From NCBI GenBank assembly GCA_023252095.1, contig JAHEXN010000062.1, positions 1 to 13,231 on the forward strand: a stretch of DNA of 13,231 nt. Reading direction: 5' to 3'. Within the stretch, counting starts at the first letter, position 1; every line of letters starts with the position of its first letter. Positions 6,244 through 12,888 of the stretch are shown here, piece after piece. Source of the stretch: Actinomycetes bacterium (lineage in GTDB: Bacteria; Actinomycetota; Actinomycetes; Propionibacteriales; Nocardioidaceae). The notes beneath the pieces are model-generated. The model had not been told where the DNA came from. It worked only from the letters and a program-made list of their open reading frames with translations, and did not search any database. Made by a program: the position numbers and the translations under genes.

Positions 6244-7095
6244 ATGAGCGATCACACCGAGACCGAGGACCACGACCTGGGTCTGTCCCACGACCTGCCG
6301 ACGATCTTCACGCGTCGTCGAGCCCTCGGGTTCCTCAGCGCTGCGGGACTCACCGCGGCACTGGCGGCGTGCGGGGCCGACACCTCGTCGGGCTCGTCGG
6401 CCACCACGACGCCGCAGTCCCCGGGCGGAGGCGGCCAGGGAGGCAGCAGCGCCTCGGTCGGCGACGGCGAGATCCCCGAGGAGACCGGCGGCCCCTATCC
6501 CGCCGATGGCACCAACGGCGTCAACGTGCTCACCGAGAGCGGCATCGTCCGCAGCGACCTCCGTCCGAGCTTCGGCGGGGCGAGCGGCGTCGCCGACGGC
6601 GTGCCGCTGACCTTCAGCCTGACGGTCATCGACGTCAGCAGCGCCGACGACCCGGGCTCCGCGCTCGCCGGGGCCGCGGTCTACGCCTGGCACTGCGACC
6701 GCGAGGGCCGCTACTCGATGTACGACGACGAGATCGCGGGCGAGAACTACCTGCGCGGCGTGCAGGAGTGCGACGCCGACGGCACCGTGACCTTCACGTC
6801 GATCTTCCCCGCCTGCTACGCCGGCCGCTGGCCGCACATCCACTTCGAGGTCTACCCGAGCCTCGACGACGCGACCTCGGCCAGCAATCGCCTGCGCACC
6901 TCGCAGCTCGCCCTGCCCGAGGACGCCTGCGCGGAGGTCTACGCGACCGACGGCTACGACCAGAGCGTGCGCAACCTGCAGCAGGTCAGTCTCGACTCCG
7001 ACAACGTCTTCAGCGACGGCTACTCGCTCCAGCTTGCGACCGTGACCGGCTCGGTCGCCGCGGGGTACACCGCCTCCCTGCGCGTCCCGGTCTGA
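6244..7095 (+). CDS. Exported lipoprotein intradiol ring-cleavage dioxygenase
   Basis: This 283-residue non-haem Fe(III) enzyme belongs to the protocatechuate 3,4-dioxygenase beta-like family, which opens catechol-type rings between the two hydroxyls. Residues 23-28 (TRRRAL) form a twin-arginine signal, followed by a hydrophobic stretch and lipobox LAAC with Cys43. The protein should therefore be folded, exported by Tat and lipid-anchored outside. A Gly/Ser/Thr-rich tether covers about 45-72. Predicted iron ligands are Tyr157 (EGRYSMY), Tyr192, His198 and His200 (CYAGRWPHIH), with Arg195 likely near the substrate; RGVQECDADGTVTF (171-184) is the conserved turn. Cysteines at 151, 176, 191 and 229 could form disulfides. 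No catabolic genes are nearby, so the substrate is not evident; lignin-derived or extracellular catechols are plausible. Confidence 0.9.
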   Translation: MSDHTETEDHDLGLSHDLPTIFTRRRALGFLSAAGLTAALAACGADTSSGSSATTTPQSPGGGGQGGSSASVGDGEIPEETGGPYPADGTNGVNVLTESGIVRSDLRPSFGGASGVADGVPLTFSLTVIDVSSADDPGSALAGAAVYAWHCDREGRYSMYDDEIAGENYLRGVQECDADGTVTFTSIFPACYAGRWPHIHFEVYPSLDDATSASNRLRTSQLALPEDACAEVYATDGYDQSVRNLQQVSLDSDNVFSDGYSLQLATVTGSVAAGYTASLRVPV

Positions 7096-7103
7096 CCCGT
7101 CGG

Positions 7104-7232
7104 CGGTGGATTCACCACCGAATGCGCGTCGGACCACCCGGAGCCGGTGGATTCACCACAGAATGAGGCCCCAAACGGTGGTGAACCCACCGCCCACCGC
7201 CGAACCGGTTGCTCTCGGTGGTGGATCCACCG
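7104..7232. repeat. Symmetric array of four 17-bp dyad units
   Basis: Units lie at 7104-7120, 7145-7161, 7176-7192 and 7216-7232. The first reads CGGTGGATTCACCACCG, a 6-bp inverted repeat around an asymmetric 5-nt centre. The second differs by one base in the last arm. The third and fourth are in the opposite orientation, each matching the first at 16 of 17 positions when inverted. Centres are about 41, 31 and 40 bp apart, and both pairs are symmetric about position 7168. The first two also share GAATG after the core. The array fills the gap between two convergent genes. Function unknown: possible protein-binding array, terminator or mobile repeat. Confidence 0.85.
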
Positions 7233-7302
7233 CCCCACCACGGCACCGGGTGGCCGACGCCCCCGAGCCACCGGTTGCGGTCCATGCCGCATTTCCGTCA
7301 CC

Positions 7303-7325
7303 GCCCGCAGCGATCAGCGGCGGGC
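7303..7325 (-). terminator. Weak hairpin after the VanW gene
   Basis: GCCCGC (7303-7308) pairs with GCGGGC (7320-7325) around an 11-nt loop, starting 15 nt after the VanW-gene stop on the minus strand. There is no T-run, so it is only a possible terminator. Confidence 0.25.
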
Positions 7326-7339
7326 TCCTCGCGAGAACG

Positions 7340-9334
7340 TCAGGCCGGCGGAGGGCCGCAGACCACGGCGTCGCCCGCGCGGTAGACCGCGGTCTTCGTC
7401 TCGGTCTTGACGACCTGCCCGTTCTGCTTGAACGTGCGGGTCACGTCGACGTCGAACCCCTGGATCGCCGCCTGCGGGGTGCACTGGGGCGAGGTGTCAT
7501 AGATCGTCGATCCGGTGCGGAAGTTGCGCTTGGCCGAGACGCCCGCCTCGATGTCCCAGTACTTCGTGCTCCACATCTCGACGTGCATCGTGCCCTGACG
7601 GCTCGAGTTGCTCGGGACGACCCACGCCTTGATGAGGATGCCGTAGGGCGTCGAGTTCGTGAACTTGAGGTCGGTCGTGCCCCAGTTGACCGTGGCCTCG
7701 CGTCCCAGCGGGTACCGGCTCAGGTACAGCGAGTGCGGCTTGTGCTCGTCGTCGTCGAGGCCGGCGAAGAACGCGGCGTTGTACGTCGTGGTGGCGACCT
7801 GCGAGACGCCTCCGCCGAAGGACTCCACGAAACGGCCGCCCTCGATCACGCCACCCTGCACGAAGCCGTTGGCGGCCGTGCGCTGGCCCACGACCTTGTC
7901 GAAGCTGAACTGCTCGCCGGGCTCGAGGATCGTGCCGTCGATCAGGCTCGCCGCACGACCCTGGTTGATGTTGCGGTACTGCGTGTTCGGGTAGTTCGTC
8001 TCGAACTCGCTGACCTTCTCGACGATCTTGAGGGCCTCGGCGTCGGCGGTCGTGAACTCCGGCTCGACCGGCTGCGCCTGCACGGCCACGACACGCTCGG
8101 GGCCTGCGGCGGTCAGGACCGGCAGGAGGTCGACCGCGAGCACCTCGGGCTGGAGTCCGATGCCGGGCTTGCCGGGGGTGATGACCGGCGCGCCGTTCAC
8201 GATGTCGATCGTGGCGTCGACCGCCTTCTCGCCGATGCCGGTCGTGGAGTCGGTCAAGGGGCCCGCCAGGGCGGCCGGGTCGATGAACGGCACCATCTCG
8301 TCGCCCTCGGTGCGGATCTGCAGAGCCGGGGCGTAGGCCGTGACGGGCAGCTCGACCTGGGTCCCTCCGACGTCGAGGAGCACCGGGGCGCTGACGGCCG
8401 GGACCGCGATCTCCTGCACGGCCTTCTCCAGACCTGCCGCGTCGACGCCCGGCTCCACGACGGCGGTCGGGATCTCGATCGGGTCGTCGCTGAGGAGGTA
8501 GACCTCGCGCAGGGCCTTCAGCAGGTCGTCGGAGGTGACCTTGCGGCCGTCAGCGGGCTGCACCGCGGCGGGCTGCGCGTCGGGGAACGTGATGAGCGCT
8601 TCCGTCACGGGGATGTCGATCGCCTCACCGATGCCCGCGCGGGCGGTGTCGAAGAGCTCCTGGTCGACCGTGAGCTCGGCGTCGTGGTCGGAGCCACCGA
8701 AGAGGGTCGTGACCATGTCGGCCGGGTTCCAGCTGCGCTTGCCCCCCGCGGCCTCGACGGAGGCGGCGGCGTCGAGCGAGAGTCCCATGTCGGTGGCGGC
8801 GAACGTGAACTGCTGGTCCTCGAGCTCGAACACGAGGTTCTGGTTCTCGCGCGGACCGAGCTCCTCGGTCAGCGTGGCCTCAGCCTTCGCCGGGCTCTGG
8901 CCCCCGACGTCGACGCCGGCGATCGTGGTGTCGGCAGCGAGACGGTCGCCGATCAGGAAGTACGCACCCACGTAGACGCCACCCAGCAGGACCACGGCGG
9001 CCGCGACGAAGAGCGGCCAGCGCCGGCGGCGGCGGGGCTCGTCGCCGTCGGTGGGCGCCTCGTCGAGCGGCGGATCGGCCGGTGGCTCGTCCACGGGCGG
9101 GAGCACCGGCGCGATGACACCCGTCTCGACGGCGTCGTCGGTCCGGTTGCCGGCGTCGACGTCCTCGGAGGTCTCGTCCGCGGCGTCGGAGTCGTCCGCC
9201 ACGGGAGTCGCGGCGGCGAGAACCGTGGCATCCGGGTCGGCGCTCTCGGTCACGGCCTCATCGGGCGAGGGCGCGTCCGGCGCGTCCTCGGCGGGGGGCT
9301 GCGACAGTTCCCCCGCGCGCTCGTCGCTGCTCAT
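7340..9334 (-). CDS. VanW-family protein with peptidoglycan-binding-like domains, membrane-anchored
   Basis: This protein of 664 residues has four parts. Residues 1-100 are an acidic, Pro/Ala-rich, probably disordered cytoplasmic segment. RRRRR (101-105) precedes one transmembrane helix (about 106-128), giving an outside C-terminus. Residues about 135-425 hold two PGBD_4-like repeats of the type that accompanies VanW. The VanW domain spans about 432-570, with NTQYRNINQGRAASLIDG (450-467), PGEQFSFD (472-479) and FGGGVSQVATTTYNAAFFAGL (506-526). A tail with two cysteines (618, 659) may form a disulfide. VanW occurs in some vancomycin-resistance clusters and in many ordinary cell-envelope proteins; its reaction is not established, and no van genes are present here. 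The ATG at 9332-9334 is chosen over an upstream frame opening because AGGGAG lies just before it. Confidence 0.87.
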   Translation of the reverse strand: MSSDERAGELSQPPAEDAPDAPSPDEAVTESADPDATVLAAATPVADDSDAADETSEDVDAGNRTDDAVETGVIAPVLPPVDEPPADPPLDEAPTDGDEPRRRRRWPLFVAAAVVLLGGVYVGAYFLIGDRLAADTTIAGVDVGGQSPAKAEATLTEELGPRENQNLVFELEDQQFTFAATDMGLSLDAAASVEAAGGKRSWNPADMVTTLFGGSDHDAELTVDQELFDTARAGIGEAIDIPVTEALITFPDAQPAAVQPADGRKVTSDDLLKALREVYLLSDDPIEIPTAVVEPGVDAAGLEKAVQEIAVPAVSAPVLLDVGGTQVELPVTAYAPALQIRTEGDEMVPFIDPAALAGPLTDSTTGIGEKAVDATIDIVNGAPVITPGKPGIGLQPEVLAVDLLPVLTAAGPERVVAVQAQPVEPEFTTADAEALKIVEKVSEFETNYPNTQYRNINQGRAASLIDGTILEPGEQFSFDKVVGQRTAANGFVQGGVIEGGRFVESFGGGVSQVATTTYNAAFFAGLDDDEHKPHSLYLSRYPLGREATVNWGTTDLKFTNSTPYGILIKAWVVPSNSSRQGTMHVEMWSTKYWDIEAGVSAKRNFRTGSTIYDTSPQCTPQAAIQGFDVDVTRTFKQNGQVVKTETKTAVYRAGDAVVCGPPPA

Positions 9335-9422
9335 GACTCTCCCTGACGATGGCTCGACTCGAACTCGCGTGACCGCACGATGGTGCCCGAGTCGGCCCGG
9401 GACCACAACACGGAGACGGTGT

Positions 9423-9758
9423 TCACCGCCTCAGCCTAGAGTTCCGGAGCACGACGGCCACGAGCAGGGCCAGTCCGAGCAGGGTGAACGTCCACCCCAC
9501 GGCGTCGTCGGCGATCAGGTACTGGCCGCGGCCGGTCGATCCCTGCATCACCAGCACGAGGCCCCACCCGATCATGAGGGAAGCGCTGCCGAGCGACACC
9601 GTGCGATCGGCGACCAGGCCCAGGGGCACGAGCGGAGCGACCGCCACGAGGAGGCCCCACGGGACGTCGAGACCCAGGACGTCGGCGTCGTGCCGGTGCA
9701 CGACCGCGCCGAGCACCCCGGCATAGAGACCCGCGAGGATCCAGACCCCCCGGATCAG
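9423..9758 (-). CDS. Small DUF6113-like membrane protein; start uncertain (CTG 9758 or GTG 9716)
   Basis: This is a small integral membrane protein directly after mshB. From the GTG at 9716 it would have 97 residues and begin MLGAVVHRH, cutting into the first hydrophobic helix. Reading back 14 codons in the same frame adds IRGVWILAGLYAG, which completes a first transmembrane segment. It begins at a CTG overlapping the mshB stop by 4 nt (CTGA). No ATG, GTG or TTG exists in between, so I give the 111-residue form. Four hydrophobic segments follow: about 4-22, VPWGLLVAVAPLVPLGLVA, LGSASLMIGWGLVLVM, and AVGWTFTLLGLALLVAVVL. Actinobacteria often carry a DUF6113-type membrane gene next to mshB, as I recall (compare Rv1171). 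Function unknown. Confidence 0.7.
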   Translation of the reverse strand: MIRGVWILAGLYAGVLGAVVHRHDADVLGLDVPWGLLVAVAPLVPLGLVADRTVSLGSASLMIGWGLVLVMQGSTGRGQYLIADDAVGWTFTLLGLALLVAVVLRNSRLRR

Positions 9759-10660
9759 AGCCCGGCGAACAGGTCCTCCTCGAGGCCCGATTCCCCGACG
9801 GGGCCGCGCGTGCCCCGCACGAGCCGGTAGTGCTCAGTGCCCCAGGCGATCTTGGCGAGATCGACGCCCATCGCGAAGAACATGCCGTCCGGCGTGATCT
9901 GCGAGGAGTGCGCCCGCATCGCCGCGAGCTTGGCATCGGTGTGCTCGGGCGACTCGATCTCGGCGTCGAGCTGGTCGTCCTCGACCATGAACGGCGGGAG
10001 GTTGTCGGGGTCGAAGCCTTCGAACCCGTCGACGCCGGACTCGCGCATCATCGCGATGCCCTCGCGCATGCGGCCTGCCGACATCGCGCTCCAGTAGAGC
10101 TTGGCGACGTCCCACGCCTCGCCCAGGTCGGGGCGGTGGCTGCGCGCGGCGGCGAGGTCGACCGCGTAGTGCGCGACCCGGTGGGCCTGGACGTGGTCGG
10201 GGTGCCCGTAGCCGCCGAAGGTGTCGTACGTGACGACGACCTGGGGCCGGACCTCCCGGATGATCTCGACGAGGAGGTCGGAGGCCTCGAGCAGGTCGGC
10301 GTTCCAGAACGAACGCGGATCCACCTCGTCGGCTGCGGTGGCGTGACCGTTCTCGTCCCACTTCATGCCCGAGTCGCGGAACCGGCCCGGCCCGCCGAGA
10401 ATGCGGTGGTCGGTGACGCCGAGCTCGGCCATCGCGGCGGCAAGCTCGCCGGCCCGGTGCTCCCCCAGCGCGTCGTCGCGGTCGGCGGCCAGGTGCTCGA
10501 GCTCGGGAACGAGGATCTCACCGAGGTCGCCGAGCGTGCAGGTGACGAGCGTGACGTGCGCGCCCTCGGCGACGTAGCGCGCCATCGTGACGCCGTTGCC
10601 GATCGACTCGTCGTCCGGATGGGCGTGGACCAGCAGCAGGCGACGGTCAGGGAGGGTCAT
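9755..10660 (-). CDS. mshB: N-acetyl-1-D-myo-inositol-2-amino-2-deoxyglucopyranoside deacetylase (MshB)
   Basis: This 301-residue cytosolic Zn enzyme of the LmbE/PIG-L family removes acetate from GlcNAc-inositol in mycothiol synthesis. The signature VHAHPDDESIGNG gives Zn ligands His14 and Asp17 and catalytic base Asp16. YGHPDH (151-156) gives Tyr151, His153 and Zn ligand His156, which match Tyr142, His144 and His147 of the M. tuberculosis enzyme. SGMKWDENGHA and HSSQITPDGMFF are typical of MshB rather than of the mycothiol-conjugate amidase Mca, which is its close relative and the main alternative. The ATG at 10658-10660 lies 6 nt after a TAATCT box, predicting a leaderless mRNA. The small membrane-protein gene overlaps or follows its stop. 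Confidence 0.94.
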   Translation of the reverse strand: MTLPDRRLLLVHAHPDDESIGNGVTMARYVAEGAHVTLVTCTLGDLGEILVPELEHLAADRDDALGEHRAGELAAAMAELGVTDHRILGGPGRFRDSGMKWDENGHATAADEVDPRSFWNADLLEASDLLVEIIREVRPQVVVTYDTFGGYGHPDHVQAHRVAHYAVDLAAARSHRPDLGEAWDVAKLYWSAMSAGRMREGIAMMRESGVDGFEGFDPDNLPPFMVEDDQLDAEIESPEHTDAKLAAMRAHSSQITPDGMFFAMGVDLAKIAWGTEHYRLVRGTRGPVGESGLEEDLFAGL

Positions 10661-10666
10661 GGGGCC

Positions 10667-10672
10667 AGATTA
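10667..10672 (-). promoter_or_regulatory. Candidate leaderless -10 box of mshB
   Basis: On the minus strand TAATCT fits TANNNT and is followed by 6 nt (GGCCCC) and the mshB ATG. There is no Shine-Dalgarno sequence. It lies in the 70-bp divergent gap shared with the S9 peptidase gene. Confidence 0.5.
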
Positions 10673-10730
10673 GACGTGCCGTGGGACAGCCCGTCGCGCC
10701 CACTGCCGCGACCAATGATGAGATGACTGC

Positions 10731-12827
10731 ATGACTGACGATGCGCCGTCCTACCCCCGTCTGGCCGCCCGCACCCTGCGCTTCACGCTCGGAGTGCCGC
10801 GAGCCGTCACGGTGGCGCCAGACGGGTCCACCGTGCGCTTCATCCGCACCCCTGACGGCGTGACCCGCACGGGCCAGCTGTGGGAGCACGACGTCGAGTC
10901 CGGCGTCGAGACGCTGCTCGTCGATCCGGTCGCGCTGCTGGGCGCCGGCGACGAGGAGCTGTCGGCCGAGGAGCGGTCGCGACGCGAGCGCAGCCGCGAG
11001 GGCGCGGCTGGCATCGTCGGCTACGACGTCGACGAGACCGGCCGGTGGGCCACGTTCGCGTTGTCAGGCCGACTGTGGGCGACCCACCTCGGGACCAAGG
11101 CCACCCGCGAGCTGCCCGCCCAGGGTGCCGTGATCGATCCCCGACTCGACCCCACCGGGCGCCGCGTCGCCTACGCCGCCGGTGGTGCCCTGCACGTCGT
11201 CGAGCTCGCCGACGCGAGCCACACGACGGTCGCCTCCCCCGCCAGCGACGCCGAGGTGTGGGGTCAGGCCGAGTTCATCGCCGCTGAGGAGATGGGCCGC
11301 ATGCGCGGGTTCTGGTGGGCGCCCGACGGCCGCTCCTTGCTCGTCGAGCGCTACGACGAGGCCGATGTCGCGGTCTGGCACGTCGCGTCGCCGGAGCACC
11401 CCGAACGCCCCGCCGCCGCCCACCGCTACCCCGCGGCCGGCACCACGAACGCGGACGTCTCGCTCTGGCACGTGACCCTCGACGGCGACCACACCGAGGT
11501 CCGCTGGGACCGCGCGACCTTCGAGTACCTGGCGCGGGTCACGTGGACGCCCGACGGCCCGCCCCTCCTGCAGGTCCTGTCGCGCGACCAGAAGACCTCG
11601 CAGGTGCTGCGCATCGATCCCGCCACCGGGGCCACGGAGGTGCTCCGCACGCTCACGGACGCCGCCTGGGTCGAGCTCGGTCCCGGTCCCCGCTGGTCGC
11701 CCTCCGGCGCCCTCGTCACGATCGAGGACGTCGACGGCTGGCGCCGGGTCGTCGTCGACGGCGAGCCTGTCACCCCTGACGGGTGGCAGGTGCGCGGCGT
11801 CGTGGCGACCTTCGCCGATGCCGTCGTGGTCACGGCCTCCCACGAACCCACCGAGGTCCAGGTCGTGCGGGTCGGCACCGACGGCTCGCTCGACCAGGTC
11901 ACCCAGGGCCGGGGCGTGCACGGCGCGGTCATCGGCGGCGACACGACCGTCATCACCCGAACGAGCCTCGCGGACACGCTCGTCCACCACACGGTGCACC
12001 ACGACCGCGGAGCCGAGGCGGTCGAGCCCAGCACCCTGGCGAACGTCTCGGTCCCGCTCCCGGTCACCCCGTCGGTCCACCTCCTGAGCGCCGGACCGCA
12101 CGAGCTCCGCACCGCCGTGGTCTTCCCCACGGGACACGAGCCGGGCACCCGCCTGCCGGTGCTGCTCGACCCCTACGGCGGTCCGGGCGCGCAGCGCGTG
12201 TGGGCCTCGGCCCGCGCCTTCGCCGAGGCGCAGTGGCTCGCCGACCAGGGGTTCGTCGTCATCGTCGCCGACGGCCGGGGCACCCCGGGGCGCGGGAGCG
12301 CGTGGGACCGGGCGATCCACCACGACTTCGCCGGCGTGACGCTCGACGACCAGGTCGAGGCCCTCGCCGCGGTCGCTGCAGCCTTCCCCGACGACGTCGA
12401 CACCGAACGGGTCGGCATCACGGGCTGGTCGTACGGCGGCTACCTCGCGGCACTCGCGGTGCTGAGGCGCCCCGATGTGTTCCACGCCGCGGTCGCCGGG
12501 GCCCCCGTCACGGAGTGGCGCCTGTACGACACGTGCTACACCGAGCGGTACCTGGGACACCCCGACGACGTGCCGGACGTCTACGACCGGAACTCACTCC
12601 TGCCGCTCGCCGCGGGCCTCGAACGTCCGCTCATGCTGATCCACGGCCTCTCCGACGACAACGTCGTCGCGGCCCACACGCTCCAGCTGTCGTCGGCCCT
12701 GCTGGCCGCCGGACGCCCGCACACCGTGCTGCCCCTGTCGGGCGTGACCCACATGACCCCGCAGGAGACCGTGGCCGAGAACCTCAAGCTGCTCCAGGTG
12801 AAGTTCCTCCGCGAGCACCTCGGCTGA
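10731..12827 (+). CDS. S9 family peptidase, dipeptidyl-peptidase IV type, cytoplasmic
   Basis: This 698-residue serine peptidase should release X-Pro or X-Ala dipeptides from N-termini. An N-terminal beta-propeller (about 20-440) carries AEFIAAEEMGRMRGFWWAPDG (180-200); Glu186-Glu187 is the pair that binds the substrate amino group in DPP-IV. The alpha/beta-hydrolase domain follows: LLDPYGGPG with oxyanion Tyr482, GWSYGGY with nucleophile Ser567, HGLSDDNV with Asp642, and SGVTHM with His674. No signal peptide or membrane segment precedes the propeller, unlike secreted bacterial DPP-IV, so intracellular peptide turnover is likely. The ATG at 10731 gives a sensible N-terminus; upstream there is only weak GATGAG. 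It is divergent from mshB and ends in a strong hairpin. Aminoacyl-peptidase activity is an alternative, but the EE motif favours DPP. Confidence 0.9.
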   Translation: MTDDAPSYPRLAARTLRFTLGVPRAVTVAPDGSTVRFIRTPDGVTRTGQLWEHDVESGVETLLVDPVALLGAGDEELSAEERSRRERSREGAAGIVGYDVDETGRWATFALSGRLWATHLGTKATRELPAQGAVIDPRLDPTGRRVAYAAGGALHVVELADASHTTVASPASDAEVWGQAEFIAAEEMGRMRGFWWAPDGRSLLVERYDEADVAVWHVASPEHPERPAAAHRYPAAGTTNADVSLWHVTLDGDHTEVRWDRATFEYLARVTWTPDGPPLLQVLSRDQKTSQVLRIDPATGATEVLRTLTDAAWVELGPGPRWSPSGALVTIEDVDGWRRVVVDGEPVTPDGWQVRGVVATFADAVVVTASHEPTEVQVVRVGTDGSLDQVTQGRGVHGAVIGGDTTVITRTSLADTLVHHTVHHDRGAEAVEPSTLANVSVPLPVTPSVHLLSAGPHELRTAVVFPTGHEPGTRLPVLLDPYGGPGAQRVWASARAFAEAQWLADQGFVVIVADGRGTPGRGSAWDRAIHHDFAGVTLDDQVEALAAVAAAFPDDVDTERVGITGWSYGGYLAALAVLRRPDVFHAAVAGAPVTEWRLYDTCYTERYLGHPDDVPDVYDRNSLLPLAAGLERPLMLIHGLSDDNVVAAHTLQLSSALLAAGRPHTVLPLSGVTHMTPQETVAENLKLLQVKFLREHLG

Positions 12828-12881
12828 CCCCAGGCGCGCAGGACCCCCGCACCGTGACGGTGCGGGGGTCCTGGGGGTCAG
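12824..12881. terminator. Two-way intrinsic-type terminator hairpin
   Basis: A perfect 16-bp stem pairs 12839-12854 with 12858-12873 around a TGA loop. The arms begin CAGGACCCCCGCACCG. An additional outer pair, CTGACCCC (12824-12831) with GGGGTCAG (12874-12881), extends it and includes the stop codon of the peptidase gene. The only interruption is a 7-nt bulge on the left. It sits between convergent genes and has no strong T-tract on either side, so it probably ends transcription from both. Confidence 0.85.
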
Positions 12882-12888
12882 GCGTGGA

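Noticed and set aside
7104..7232. The four repeats as a CRISPR array
   Set aside because: Only four units, two in each orientation, with dyad symmetry and no uniform spacers or cas genes.
7340..9334. VanW as evidence of a vancomycin-resistance locus
   Set aside because: No vanHAX, vanRS or vanY genes are near; VanW-domain proteins are widespread in ordinary actinobacteria.
7106..9346. A 746-codon open frame on the plus strand opposite the VanW gene
   Set aside because: Its protein is rich in Arg, Gly, Val and Asp with no domain. It runs through the dyad repeats and is the mirror of a well-supported VanW gene. Long antisense frames are expected at this GC content.
10719..10730. TGAGAT 6 nt before the S9 peptidase ATG as a leaderless -10 box (similar TGCGAT before kdpF)
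   Set aside because: Both lack the highly conserved A at the second position of TANNNT, so the resemblance between the two is more likely chance.
11064..12560. A 498-codon minus-strand open frame opposite the S9 peptidase
   Set aside because: Composition is typical of an antisense shadow; the peptidase on the plus strand has its catalytic triad and propeller intact.
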